A stretch of 64,000 bases of DNA from Pelomyxa schiedti (Eukaryota; Evosea; Pelobiontida; Pelomyxidae), in contig JAHLWZ010000666.1 of NCBI GenBank assembly GCA_020536535.1, forward strand, positions 1 to 64,000, in the 5' to 3' direction. The notes under the pieces were generated by a model. It was given only the letters and a program-made list of their open reading frames with translations, searched no databases and was not told where the DNA came from. This document shows, in pieces, positions 35,380-45,379 of this stretch (position 1 is the stretch's first letter; each line of letters starts with the position of its first letter). A program made the translations under genes and the position numbers.

Positions 35380-36360
35380 TCCGCCACCTAAAAAAAATGT
35401 ATGTGAGATGCGGAAAAAGAGAAAAGAGGCCACATACCAGTATCACAATACAGAAATGCTCTGTGGTGTGCAATGCTGGGAGCCTGGATACCAACGCAAC
35501 CTATCATGGTTGAGTGGGGTTATGATACAAAGGGAGGGGGATTTACCTTGGTGACAGGCTGTCATCTCAGCAGCTGGCAGGCTCTCCTGTGCTTGCCACC
35601 TCGTCCAGAGGAGGTGACCTAAGGGTAGATGAGATGAGGAGAACTGTGGGTTAAAGGACAACTTGCCTATATTAGCAGCCAACTACAACAGGTAACATAT
35701 ATCGTGCCGTCATCTGCTGTTCCAAACTTGGTCATTCCGGGTGTCTGCCAGCATGTTAGTGGGACCAGGGAAGGCTATGGTGGGTACAAACCGAATTCCA
35801 AGTCAGTAAGGAACAGTTTCCAAAGGTGTCCGCTTAAGTCTACGGAAAACGTGAGAGGAAGAAAGAGGAAAGACAAGGGGACAGGGGACCTACCCAACTT
35901 CCCAGTCAGACAGCAGGTGGAGTGAGTGTAAGTTGGGAACGCGGCAGAGTGGAGTGTAGGAGCCCAGTGAGCGGAGTGTAGGTGTGCAAGTGCAAGGGGT
36001 ATTAGTGCCAAGGGGAAGAGGGTGAAGGCGGGTAAAGCCTGCCATGCACTATGTTTGTCAGTGGCATCCATTGTCCTGTTGTTGTTGAGTGGTTATAAGA
36101 CAAGGGAGAGGGAATGTACCTTGGTGATAGATTGTCGGCAGGTCCGCCACCTGAATAATATATGTGAGCTGCAGGGGAAAGAAAAAAAGAAGCCACCTAC
36201 CAGCATCACTGTTCAAAGTGCCGGGAATGTAGAAAAGGGCTGTGGTGTACAACACTGGGTCTGGGTACCTACGTATCATGGTTGGGTGATAATACAAAGG
36301 GAGAGGGGGATTTACCGTGGACAGGCTGTCATCTCAGCAGCCGACAAGTTGCAACACAAC
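35380..36360 (+). repeat. Diverged direct repeats, unit about 0.3-0.7 kb
   Basis: Blocks recur in the same order. A purine-rich stretch followed by CCACATACCAGTATCAC (35430) matches CCACCTACCAGCATCAC (36191). Then come TATCATGGTTG...GGGAGGGGGATTTACC and GACAGGCTGTCATCTCAGCAG, at 35504-35572 and 36273-36345. A third partial copy lies at about 36080-36180. A diverged copy in opposite orientation is at 43265-43650. No coding capacity is seen. Confidence 0.65.
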
Positions 36361-36512
36361 CTGCTTATAAAGTGTGAACTCGAAAAAGAAAAACAGAGAA
36401 GATACCTGCAGCTCTGGCTTGGTTCGTTGACTGAGTGCCGCAGGGAATCGGCCCTATGTTGCCGTGAGGAAATGGAACACAGCAGTAAGTTTAAACAAGA
36501 CTAAAGAAAAAC

Positions 36513-36582
36513 GAGACGAGACGAAACGGAACGGAGCGGAGTGAAACGAAACGGAACGGAGCGATACGAAACGAAACGAAAC
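36513..36582. repeat. Purine-rich microsatellite (GAAAC/GGAAC variants)
   Basis: Irregular pentanucleotide repeats of the kind GAAAC, GGAAC and GGAGC, following a segment shared with 44590-44650. A similar AAAAC-type tract follows that second copy at about 44705-44755, so the simple repeat seems to belong to the end of a dispersed element. Confidence 0.7.
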
Positions 36583-36966
36583 TCGAATAATATAGAAAAA
36601 AAAAAGAAAGGAATAAATTGATACGATTACCCCTCCCCCATCCTCGCTAGTAAGGCGAAAAACCAAACGAAGAGTTTTTATAAAAAGAAGACGATGACAA
36701 CCTGCTGTCTACGTGAGTGTTGCTGTGTGTCTTCCTCGTGTTGGTTTGTTTTATTGTTCGTGCAACTGATTGTTTTCCCCGGGGAAGTGACGTTTCGTGC
36801 CAGCATACAGAGCACTGGCACAGCTGCAGTAACATTCTATGCATGCCAGGCATTGTCCTGGGAGCTGTAATTAACTTCGAGCAACACCGGCCCGTGCGCA
36901 CCCGTCGTCAAAAGGTCGCCGGGTAGAAAAGAGAAGTCTTCTTCTCCCCCTTCGATCGATGACGCC

Positions 36967-39900
36967 ATGCTAAAAAAATCGGCGCTGCACAAGAACGTTC
37001 GAGACAACCGCGAGAAAAGCGATGCCAAGGACTTCGACGAACGCATTTGGTCCAAAGCAAAGCAATTCGCGGCTGAGATTCCGCGGACAAATACGATTGG
37101 TATTGCCGACGCCGTGGCGATCCTTATTCCAAAGACTGACGAGTGGAATAATATGGTGGTGAAAGCTGCACAAGAGGCACTTGAGAACGCGAGATATCCT
37201 TTTAGGCGGAGGGTAAAGTATTAGTGAGTTTCCCGTAAAAAGCGTACAAAATGTACGTTCTAATCGGTTTCTAATTGTTTCTGATGATTTCTAAACACTG
37301 CCCACCCCCCCAGACTCGCCTTGTTCTTGCCGAAACAACCGGCAGTGTTGTCCTCACCTCTATGGTTCTGGACGGTAGGTCGGGAACGTTCACCTTGGTT
37401 GGGAGCCTGATCTGTTAGCTGAACCACGGGTATTTTTTTTCCTCTTTGAGGAGTGGGCTCGGGCTGAGCACTGAACTGCACAACCTGACGTGGCCTGTTA
37501 TGACCGCAGACACATGTAGAGTCGTTAGCCCTCAAAACCGGCGGCACCGGATTTGCGACAGTCGAAGAGGGAAAAAAAAAACCCTGCTTTCCGCCCCCAC
37601 CCATCAGCCCGGGGCAAGCTGTACTCAGGAAGACCCTGCAGATTTGCAGGATGTCTTGAGGATTGTGGCCCGAGCCAAACTACACTGAGAGTTACCCAGC
37701 CTCCCAGATTCCAAGCGCCGCCTGATGACCCCCATCGGCGAAAAAACCCCTTTTTTTTCTTCTTTGCCCGAGACCAAGCGGAACGAACGCCAAACTGTGA
37801 GTCGTGACGTGGAGGGATGTGTCCACCAACGTACGTAGTGTCGTTTGCGGCCAACGCTGCCAATGCCGGAATTGCGACAGCCCTCGTTCCGGCAAAGGAG
37901 GAAAAATAAGGCATTCCTTTCGCCAATCCTGTGAATCTAATAGGACTGAGGTGGCCTGAGTCCTCTTAGATTCGCAGAACGTACAGCGTGTACGTTGTTT
38001 TTGGCGAGTTTACCACGGACTTTAGTTTACATTTTAAACAAAGTTACATTCCAGCTAAAAGGATATCAGGCCGAAAAGGCAATTGCGCTAAGGAAACAAC
38101 AGGCTGTGGAGAAGGCTGCACGAAAGGCAATATCTTCCTCAAAAAATTGTCCATCTTCTCCATCCACGTTGGGGAAGCCAGCATCCAAGAAAGTATTGAG
38201 TGACGAGGCACTTAGGGATAAGATCATACAAGAGCATACTTACTTTCACGGGGCATGGCAGCAGCGCTTTAAAATCTTTGCCTCCTTATCTGCAGGCCAG
38301 CAGCTTGTTACAGCCTTGGCTCTTTACCGGTTCCATGACGAACGTGAGAGAAAATCGCGAGTTGTATCACAGAAGCGTGAGCCTAGTAATTCCGTTGCCC
38401 AGCTTGAGTCTGCAGTTGATTCGGTTACCCCACTCCCACAGTGTACATCGACACTAAGTCAATCATCTTCAACTACGGCACCTTCATCCTGCTCATCCAC
38501 TACGTCACCTTCATCTTGCTCATCGTTACCATCTTCTCCTTCATGTCCGCACCATCAAACCATGTCTTCTCACGCTATCCTTAAGGGTTGGCTCAAAGCC
38601 AAAACACTGACACCCATCTATAAAGACACCAACTCGAAGGCCATACCCCAGTGGAGTTGCGGCCTTGATTCATTCACGCCACTACCTTTTTTCTTTTCAA
38701 CACCTGAACTTCAGTTAGCCACGCACGATATTGAGGAGGGAAAGGCAACTTATATCTACACTGAGTGGGGTATTGCTGACTCTCTCACATGGATTTCTCT
38801 AATATAATTCAGGAGTGGGCCTACATTACATAGGAGCTGTAGCAGAGCAGTTGGGTCTGGAATATTTTTCAGTGCCGTTTGATTCTATAATGACAGGTAC
38901 TTTCGATTGTGGTTGACTTTCTTGCTTGCAACTTCCCCACAGGAATTTGTGATACAGCTATTAGTAAGGTATTGACCCGTGAACCGTCCTCGAGAAAGTG
39001 CTTGATCCATTGCACAGAGGTACAAATGAAAGTATGTTATGGCATGGCCCTTCTGCTTTTTTTGTTGGTAATATTCCATGTGACCAGGTAACTGAGCTTG
39101 CTTTCAAAGAGGCTTTCCGGTAGTTTTAGATTTACTTTGTACTAAAGTAGATATGCAGTAATGAATACAATAGGGTCTTAGACCAACTAAGAACGACTTG
39201 TGTTGTAGTGATCAGTGGCCTTGACCCACTGCTTCTTACGTCCACTGGACTCCCATATTGCGTATTTAGGCCATTTATGGTTGGTGATTTTTTACTTTCT
39301 ATCTCTACTTAATAATTCAGAGCTATGATTTGGAGCCTCCCCAGATTGCAGAAGCACTGCATACTCTCATTGGGAAGAACTCTACAATTTTTATGGGCGA
39401 TGCTGATCACGTCGTAAAAGTGAGTGTACTACCCATTCCCTGTAACAGAAAATTATTTGTCTTACTACTCCCTGTCTGGCAGGTGGCAACTCAGTTGAGG
39501 GGGAAACCACTGCCCCTATCTATGTTCTTAGAAAGGTACTTAATAATGGGGTGGACTAGTGGAATGCTAACAAGACGTGTCAGAGTTGCAAGCCTAAGCC
39601 TTGAAGGCAAACCTGTATCGTTACAAAGATGTGTGTATGACGTCTGGAAGAGCATGGTATCTCTCTATGACCGCAACGCTGTGGGTTGCTCGGCCCTGGG
39701 ACAGTTCTATGAACTACGCAAACGGTCCAGCTGGGAAATGACCCAAGACAACAACTTTTTCTTCCCTAAAAACTCTAGTGGTCTATGCTTTTTCTCAAAG
39801 TAAGCCTGACTAACACTTAGCTTAGGGTATCACGTACTAATGGAAATTGGGCATGAGCTCAATGTAAATCAGCTGACCTCTGTAATCCCCACTGATGAGG

Positions 39901-41528
39901 GGATTCTAGTAAAGCGTCCCTACCCCTGGACCAGATTCTTTTCTGTTGACGACATTGAAGAAGCACTGGTAACTGTACATTTTGTAATCCGTTCCACTAA
40001 CCTGGAAACTACAGCAGGTGCCCATTCTACGCTTCACAAATGATACTACGCAAGTATCTGGTCACCTCTACCAGGTGAAAATAGCCCTGGAGGCAGTCCA
40101 CCCGGAAAGACAACTGCTTGAAGTACTCTGTCTCAATACACCCTATCAACCAGATCCAAGTTCTCCTGCTAATAACATTACACTGTAAACTAAAAAATAA
40201 AACACATCAAATGAACAGATACGAAATATGGCATACGATCTGTAGCAAAGGATGAAGTAGATATTGACAAGCTTGGGGCCGAAAAGTCGGTTTTGATGGC
40301 TCGGGACAAAGTTAACCCGTCGCCATTTACAGACATAATTGCCCCGCTTATTCTACGTACTTTTCTTTCTCTATGTATTGGAGTAACACTCAGATTTCTT
40401 CTTTTCTTTTCCCTTCCTCTCTGAAGGTCCAGAATATCGTGGGACAGGTCTTCCAATCCATGGAGTTGGTAAAAACTCTTCTTTTTTCCATTTTTTAAGC
40501 TAATGTTGTTAACCTTTTAGCCCGGCTTCAAGCCACTGAAAATAGTAATACCACTGAAGTACATTTAAAAACCTCAGAGCATTTTGGAAATTGCAAGAAG
40601 CTCAGAAATTCCGGTTCAATTCCCTTTGTTTATCAGCTGAACTTACTCCCGTTTAGGTGTTAACGGCATGATTTCTGACGCCAATTTCATGACACATGGG
40701 GCAGCAGATCTGGATGTATACTTGAATGAAAAGGCACCACAGGAGGAGGTATTTTCTGAAATGCCAGATTCCAAGTATTTCTAATATCTGCCAATACAAC
40801 AGGGTTACAGTGCCTCCTACGTCATCTTGTGCGGCTATAAACTGTGGCAAACCTGTCCCAGTGCTGCGCTAGTTTCTCTACCTCCACCAATGGACCAAGT
40901 TGCCCTGAGTGTGTAACTCTTCAGTCTGGTACTTTACCTTACTTCACTTTTTAGGTGACGAGTATATGAAAGAAGTGTTCAGTATAGGGGCGAAGAGGCG
41001 GCGAACTGAGCCGGTAGTATCCCCAAATACAGCGGCAAAAAGTGCCGATCTGCCGGTTGACACTGCCAAAGGTAATGGGTTTGGATTCTCTCTGTATTCT
41101 TAAACGTCACTCAATCCTCAGCAAACTGGAGGAACCTCTTAAAAACGGTCGAGACTTCTGAAAGAGTCGATATGCAAGTTCTGGAAGCTCGCGTAATTGA
41201 TGCCCAAAGATCTGCTTTAGAGGATCTAGATACATTCTCACTGGAGACAGCTCGTGCTGTGTTTAAGATGACATTACAGCCACTGATGAACGTAGAGGTA
41301 TACTGCTGAACTCAGCAGAACTAATACCCACGTTTGCAGATTCACAGAATAAGGGAACTTGCCCCCAAGCCTATCTCAACTGCTTTGGAATACATTTTGA
41401 TGCACATGCCACTCAAAACAGCTGTTTGGCTCCAACTGACTCTGATTGTTCATCCACCCCTGGTTGAGGAGGGCCTTAAGCAAATTGCCAAGGACTATGA
41501 CATCGTCATCCCACCAAAGTTTCTGTAA
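36967..41528 (+). CDS. Tandem paralogue B, unrecognised family
   Basis: Exon 1 (36967-37212) encodes MLKKSALHKNVRDN and a charged helical region ending ARYPFRRR. After an 842-nt intron, exon 2 (from 38055) continues in phase with LKGYQAEKAIALRKQQAVE, a Ser/Thr/Cys-rich linker, then ILKGWLKAKTLTPIY and FTPLPFFFSTPELQ, matching gene A. Later shared blocks are YDVWKSMVSLYDRNAV, GILVKRPYPWTRFFSVDD, LCLNTPYQPDPSS, DKLGAEKSVLMARDKVNPSP, NWRNLLKTVE and a C-terminal block ending IVIPPKFL. All introns but the first are about 40-80 nt. A basic AKRRRTE motif near 41005 could be a nuclear signal. Exon 1 and the basic helix have no visible counterpart in gene A. The function is unknown. Confidence 0.7.
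37224..38013. mobile_element. Repeat element inside intron 1 of gene B
   Basis: A segment of about 790 nt with imperfect terminal inverted repeats: 26 of 38 positions agree, and both ends contain the palindrome CGTACA-n3-TGTACG followed by TTCT. Removing it leaves a 52-nt intron, which is the normal size for this genome. Two diverged internal units (37300-37560 and 37620-37898) share a protein-like pattern on the minus strand, ANDTTYVGGHIPPR against ANDSTCVCGHNRPR. No transposase is seen and no clear target duplication is visible, so it would be a non-autonomous element. Its class is unknown. Confidence 0.5.
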
Positions 41529-41729
41529 TTGCAGAAAAAAATACTGTTGTTTCTAATTACTGTATCTCTAGAGTCGATGCCAATTTTGGGCAAGGAAGGA
41601 ACTACACAAGAAGAGTGCAATTGGTTGATTGGATCAAGTCAAGCTGGTGGTCGGCATTACTTTCCTGGTTAATATTTTTAACTGGGTAGGTTTACCTTCA
41701 ACTCTTTTTACTGGAAAAGGAGTTAATTA
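41529..41729. other. Spacer after gene B
   Basis: Short A/T-rich spacer without features. It ends at the proposed 3' boundary of the mobile element remnant. Confidence 0.4.
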
Positions 41730-41853
41730 CTAGAACGGTGGTGCTGTGCACCACGTAATGGGAGCGAAGCGTAGAATTTTTTAAAGAAACAACTGCAGTT
41801 TATATGAAAGTCTCTTTTCTTGGTTTGAGTGAGGTGGGTGCGCGTTTGAATCG

Positions 41854-42087
41854 TTATAAACAGTTGGAAGGATTGTGACATATGCGTTGTTGAATGCATC
41901 TGCATACTGCTGTACAGGGTCGGTTGTTGCGAGTGCATGTACGGCATGTCTTTGTGGAACAGGCATTCGTACTGCTGCACGTACAGCCCTGGCGTGGATG
42001 TTTAGTGATAGAAGTCTGGCATGCTGTAGATGGTCTTTTGCTCGGAAGTATACGTTCATCAAATTCGGATGAGACGGAGGAATTCAC
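41854..42087 (-). pseudogene. CXC-type cysteine-rich domain fragment of a mobile element
   Basis: The minus-strand frame reads KHPRQGCTCSSTNACSTKTC, then RTCTRNNRPCTAVCRC and CHNPSNC. The C-x-C, C-x4-C, C-x2-C, C-x3-C-x-C spacing resembles the zinc-binding CXC/CRC modules found at the ends of transposon proteins and in tesmin-type factors. There is no ATG and the frame is isolated, so it is best read as a remnant. Confidence 0.5.
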
Positions 42088-42255
42088 GGGCAGGGAGTTA
42101 ATGAGCCGTTCTGAGGAGCAAGCAGGATCTACTCTTAACGGTGGGATTATAGTATTATGCAGAACAGGTGAAGTTTGGTTATCTCGCTGTGCGGAATTAC
42201 GTATAGCCGAAGAGGAAGTAGCATCTTTTTAGCTGATTAGATAGGGTTTGTATGT

Positions 42256-42344
42256 GGCTGAATAAAATAATCAACAGACCAGAACGCTGTCCTTTTCGTT
42301 ATCACCGCTCAGGATCGGCGGTCTGGTGTTTTTTTTATTCAGCC
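42256..42344. repeat. Fold-back (MITE-like) repeat, 89 bp
   Basis: Terminal inverted repeats of about 25 nt: GGCTGAATAAAA and CAGACC on the left match GGTCTG and the T-rich TATTCAGCC on the right. The core carries GAACGCTGTCCTTTTCGTTATC. Related core sequences occur at 45167-45203 and 56060-56125. It sits inside the transposon remnant, so it was nested there. Confidence 0.65.
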
Positions 42345-42529
42345 ATTTGGTATACATGCCGCGGGATGGTATGGCAGCAAATGTGGTATTCTCATGTGTA
42401 CCAAGTATTGCACGGCAATCTGGTACTGTATGAGACGTCATCGCGGTTACCATATGTAGTAAAGTGATCGATGCTGCGAGTCGTTAAAAGTAGTATGTAC
42501 ACGATATACAGACCATTGAATACACGTGT

Positions 42530-43059
42530 GGCCTGGACTAAAGTGGCTGTGTTCTCTGCTAAAGTATTCTGTCTAGCGAGTTCTGCACGTAATTCTGCAG
42601 GTAAACCTTGCGTAAGAACTTTGTCTGGAATGCTGCACAGTAAGTATAGGCTGTTTCAATTTTTACAGCGAGACAATGCTACAATGGCATCCATCGTACT
42701 TGGGGCTGGCCCCGTAGGTGGTATGGCTAGATCAACTACTGTACTACCAAGCGTCTGTCCTTGCGCTTTGTGATTTGTTAAGACAATGCTATGGTCAATG
42801 GGTATTTGTCGCCGATGAACGGCGTAGTGTGCGTAGTGGAATGTACTATTTTCGGGGAAAATGACCATGTCTTCTGTCCCAAATGCCGTTTCTGGTGCAG
42901 CCGGTGGTAGAGCTGCACGGCGTGTCGCGTCGGTTGTGGAGGTGTTTGTAGAAATACACACAGTGATGTAATCAGGCATTGTAGGCAATAAGGTGTAGTT
43001 TTGAAGCTTCATTTGTAGCTGTATGTGCTGGATAGCAGTCATTAAAGCGGGTGTACACC
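42530..43059 (-). pseudogene. PIF1-like helicase C-terminal remnant
   Basis: The minus-strand frame carries SF1B helicase C-terminal motifs: VHRRQIPIDHSIVLTNHKAQ with QGQTLGSTVVDLA (motif V region) and MDAIVALSRCKN (motif VI region). An in-frame TGA follows at about 42656-42658, and the reading resumes with SLYLLCSIPDKVLTQGLPAE, as expected for the rest of the domain. The break marks it as inactive. The N-terminal two thirds, including the Walker motifs, are missing because of the assembly gap or a deletion. Confidence 0.7.
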
Positions 43060-43159
43060 NNNNNNNNNNNNNNNNNNNNNNNNNNNNNNNNNNNNNNNNN
43101 NNNNNNNNNNNNNNNNNNNNNNNNNNNNNNNNNNNNNNNNNNNNNNNNNNNNNNNNNNN
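43060..43159. other. Assembly gap of 100 N
   Basis: Exactly 100 unknown bases, the usual placeholder for a gap of unknown length. The flanks are mobile-element sequence on the left and dispersed-repeat sequence on the right, so the two sides may not be truly adjacent. Confidence 1.
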
Positions 43160-43264
43160 GGACCAAGCTGGAACTGCATGTACCTTCTCTGTTTTTCTTT
43201 TTCGCGTTCTTACATTTGAAAACCAGCTGGTGCTGGGGACATTGCAGACACAGACAGGAACAGG

Positions 43265-43650
43265 GAGCAGAGCTGACAATCGAGCCCACAGTTATCCAAT
43301 CACTCTCTACTTCATGCCACTCATCTTCCCTTTAGATGACCTAATCCAGAGGACCACATTCATTTCTGGCAGCTTGGCCACTGGTATATTTCTTATTTCT
43401 TCTTTTTCCCAGTTTCACCTTGAGTACTAGATGATGGACTTACCGACTGCTGAGATGACAGCTGAGGTCAACGTTCCTGTCCCTTTGTGTCGGCATACCA
43501 CACTCAGGGCTATTAGATACAGACAGTGCATGCCAGGTCCTGGAAATATGTGGGCTCCTCCTCCACATCCTTTCTGCATTTCCACACCTTGTCACACTGG
43601 TATGTGTGGCTTCTTTTTTCTTTCTTCAGTCTGACGTACTTTATTTAGGT
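43265..43650 (-). repeat. Inverted diverged copy of the 35.4 kb repeat unit
   Basis: Read on the minus strand it aligns with about 35400-35660. Shared blocks include CTGCTGAGATGACAGC, a CTTTAG-GA-GACCTAATCCAGAGGA type segment, CCCTTTGT and GGTATGTG-GGC-TCTTTT. There is no coding capacity. Confidence 0.55.
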
Positions 43651-45166
43651 TGTGGGATTTCCGGCTGAGAATAGGATGTCGCCAAGGTACTGTCTCCCTT
43701 TTTATAATCACCCAACTCAGCAATAACAGTTACCTCCACTGCTGGAATGAGCATCACACCAGGCCAGACTTCCACTCACCCACATTCTCACTCTACTTCC
43801 CCACACCGTGCCCCCCCAAATCTCACACTCCAATCCTGCTCTCAAGTGGGAAAAAACAATATGGAGAAGGTGGTGTTTGGCACTTAAAGACACTTTTTTT
43901 TTTTTTGCCTGAAGTCGAAAATCGACTTCAGGCCAGGGCACATCAGGGGAGAAGTGGACTCTGGCATGTAGGGGCCAAGTGAGGAAGGTGCTGGAAATGC
44001 ATCGAAGATGTTTGAATGCGGGAAAAAAAAACCTGGGAGTGGAGGTTGTGTACTTCCACAAAGTACACGAACTCGGCCTTGCTCGCGAGGCTCTGAAGTC
44101 TGGCGCGCTTTAGCGGGATTGGAGAGACTGAGGACTGAGCCGAATCTGGACTATTACCAGAATGAGACAGCGAAGGTAATGATCAGCGCACAGCGCAGCT
44201 GGGCGCACAAATACAGCAATAAGAACGCGGCAGGCGGTTTTGATCACATGCACACTTGTCCGAGAATCCATTTGAACATCGCAGCCTTTTAACCCAATCG
44301 CACAACCGCTCTGCGAGATTTTACACACTCCCTTTTTATCCCCTTACAACAACGACCAAACAAACAAGAGAACCCTTTATTCTCCGATGCCAGCACTCCC
44401 ACTGCATACAGGCTGAGTGCGGGAAAGGATCTAGAGATTGGAGGTGAGTATATTGGGTAACTCAAAGAAGAAGAGGAATACCGCTGGAATGGAGCTGAGC
44501 TGCACACACATTCTTCTGGGTGCGTGCTCGCTTCTGCCTTCAGGTCTCCCTGCTCCTGTCTGCCTCTCAACTAACATCTAAAACACCACCTGGTTATCAA
44601 ATGTGAGAAGTCGAAAAAGAAAACCAGAGAAGATAAATGGAAACCTACCAGAGCACCAGCACCCCTGCCCATTATCTTCAAGGACCTGTGTTGATGTGGG
44701 AATAAAAAACAAAACCAAACTAAACAAAAACGAAAACGAAATAAAACAAACTTAAATAGCAGGAGACAAAGTGAGAAACAAAAAAAATACTGACTGAGGT
44801 GTTTAAATTAAAGTAAATTACATTAATAAATAAATAAGCATACCAATGGCGGAGCCCTTTCAGGAGGAGAAACTTGAAAATGGTGGTACGCTGCTGGGAT
44901 TGAGAGGCCGAAACTGTGAAGTATGAGATGAAGAGCGAAAAGGCGTTAAGAAGGGATGTTGAAAATTACCGGCATAGTGGACCCAAACCATAGATTTTTT
45001 GTTTTTTTTCCTTTTTCCTCCCCCAACGCCAACCGCAAACAAACGACCCCTCCCAAGTGTAAAACCTCCTGCCCGCTCCAGTTTTTTGTACGCGGTTTTT
45101 CAAAATTTGGGGCTTTATGCCTGACGAAATGAAGGCCTCATTCTCATCACATTTGCACACCGGTGT

Positions 45167-45203
45167 AATCAACGGACCGGAACGCTGTCACTTTCGTTGC
45201 TCG
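45167..45203 (+). repeat. Copy of the fold-back repeat core
   Basis: AATCAACGGACCGGAACG followed by CTGTCACTTTCGTTGC matches the left half of the 42256-42344 repeat. The right half is absent. It lies about 180 nt before the SPRY gene start. Confidence 0.55.
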
Positions 45204-45379
45204 AAAATTTCAAAAGTTCCGAAGTCTTTCACCGGGCGGAAACTGTGAAACAAACCATTGCCGTTAACGGCTTGCACGAGCATCGGAACATGTCGCACTC
45301 GACACTTATGGGTGACATTGTCGCGTTTGAGCCCCGAGTGGTGGGTGTTTTGTTATGAAGGGAATTGACACCTCTAATT

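Larger units (their letters stand above)
34613..36966. other. Repeat-rich interval between paralogues A and B
   Basis: No gene is supported. The interval holds the inverted copy of the intron element with a piece of gene B exon 1 (34877-35259), about three diverged copies of a unit of about 0.3-0.7 kb (35380-36360) and a purine-rich microsatellite (36513-36582). The last 250 nt or so should contain the promoter of gene B. Confidence 0.6.
41730..43059 (-). mobile_element. Helitron-like or other PIF1-bearing transposon remnant, truncated by gap
   Basis: Minus-strand remnants of a PIF1-type helicase (42530-43059) and, downstream, a cysteine-rich CXC-type domain (41854-42087). On the minus strand the possible 3' end is a hairpin (stem arms ACGTGGTGC and GCACCACCGT, one bulge) at 41736-41755. 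It is followed almost at once by CTAG and then T, which is the pattern of a Helitron 3' terminus. The hairpin-to-CTAG distance is shorter than usual and no Rep domain is visible, so Helitron identity is tentative. The other end is lost in or beyond the run of N. Confidence 0.45.
43160..45379. other. Repeat-rich interval without supported gene
   Basis: Contains a diverged inverted copy of the 35.4-36.3 kb unit at 43265-43650, a segment shared with 36360-36410 at about 44590-44650, an AAAAC-type simple repeat at about 44705-44755 and a copy of the fold-back core at 45167-45203. The open frames here are short and show no domain. The last 150-200 nt should be upstream of the SPRY gene. Confidence 0.6.

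Noticed and set aside
36717-36926. Small plus-strand frame with a signal-peptide-like start and several Cys
   Set aside because: It begins at TTG, lies in repeat-derived sequence just upstream of gene B and has no supporting ATG or conservation.
44008-44328. Overlapping frames of 94 and 72 codons
   Set aside because: Located between repeats, non-ATG or weak starts, no domain and no exon neighbours.
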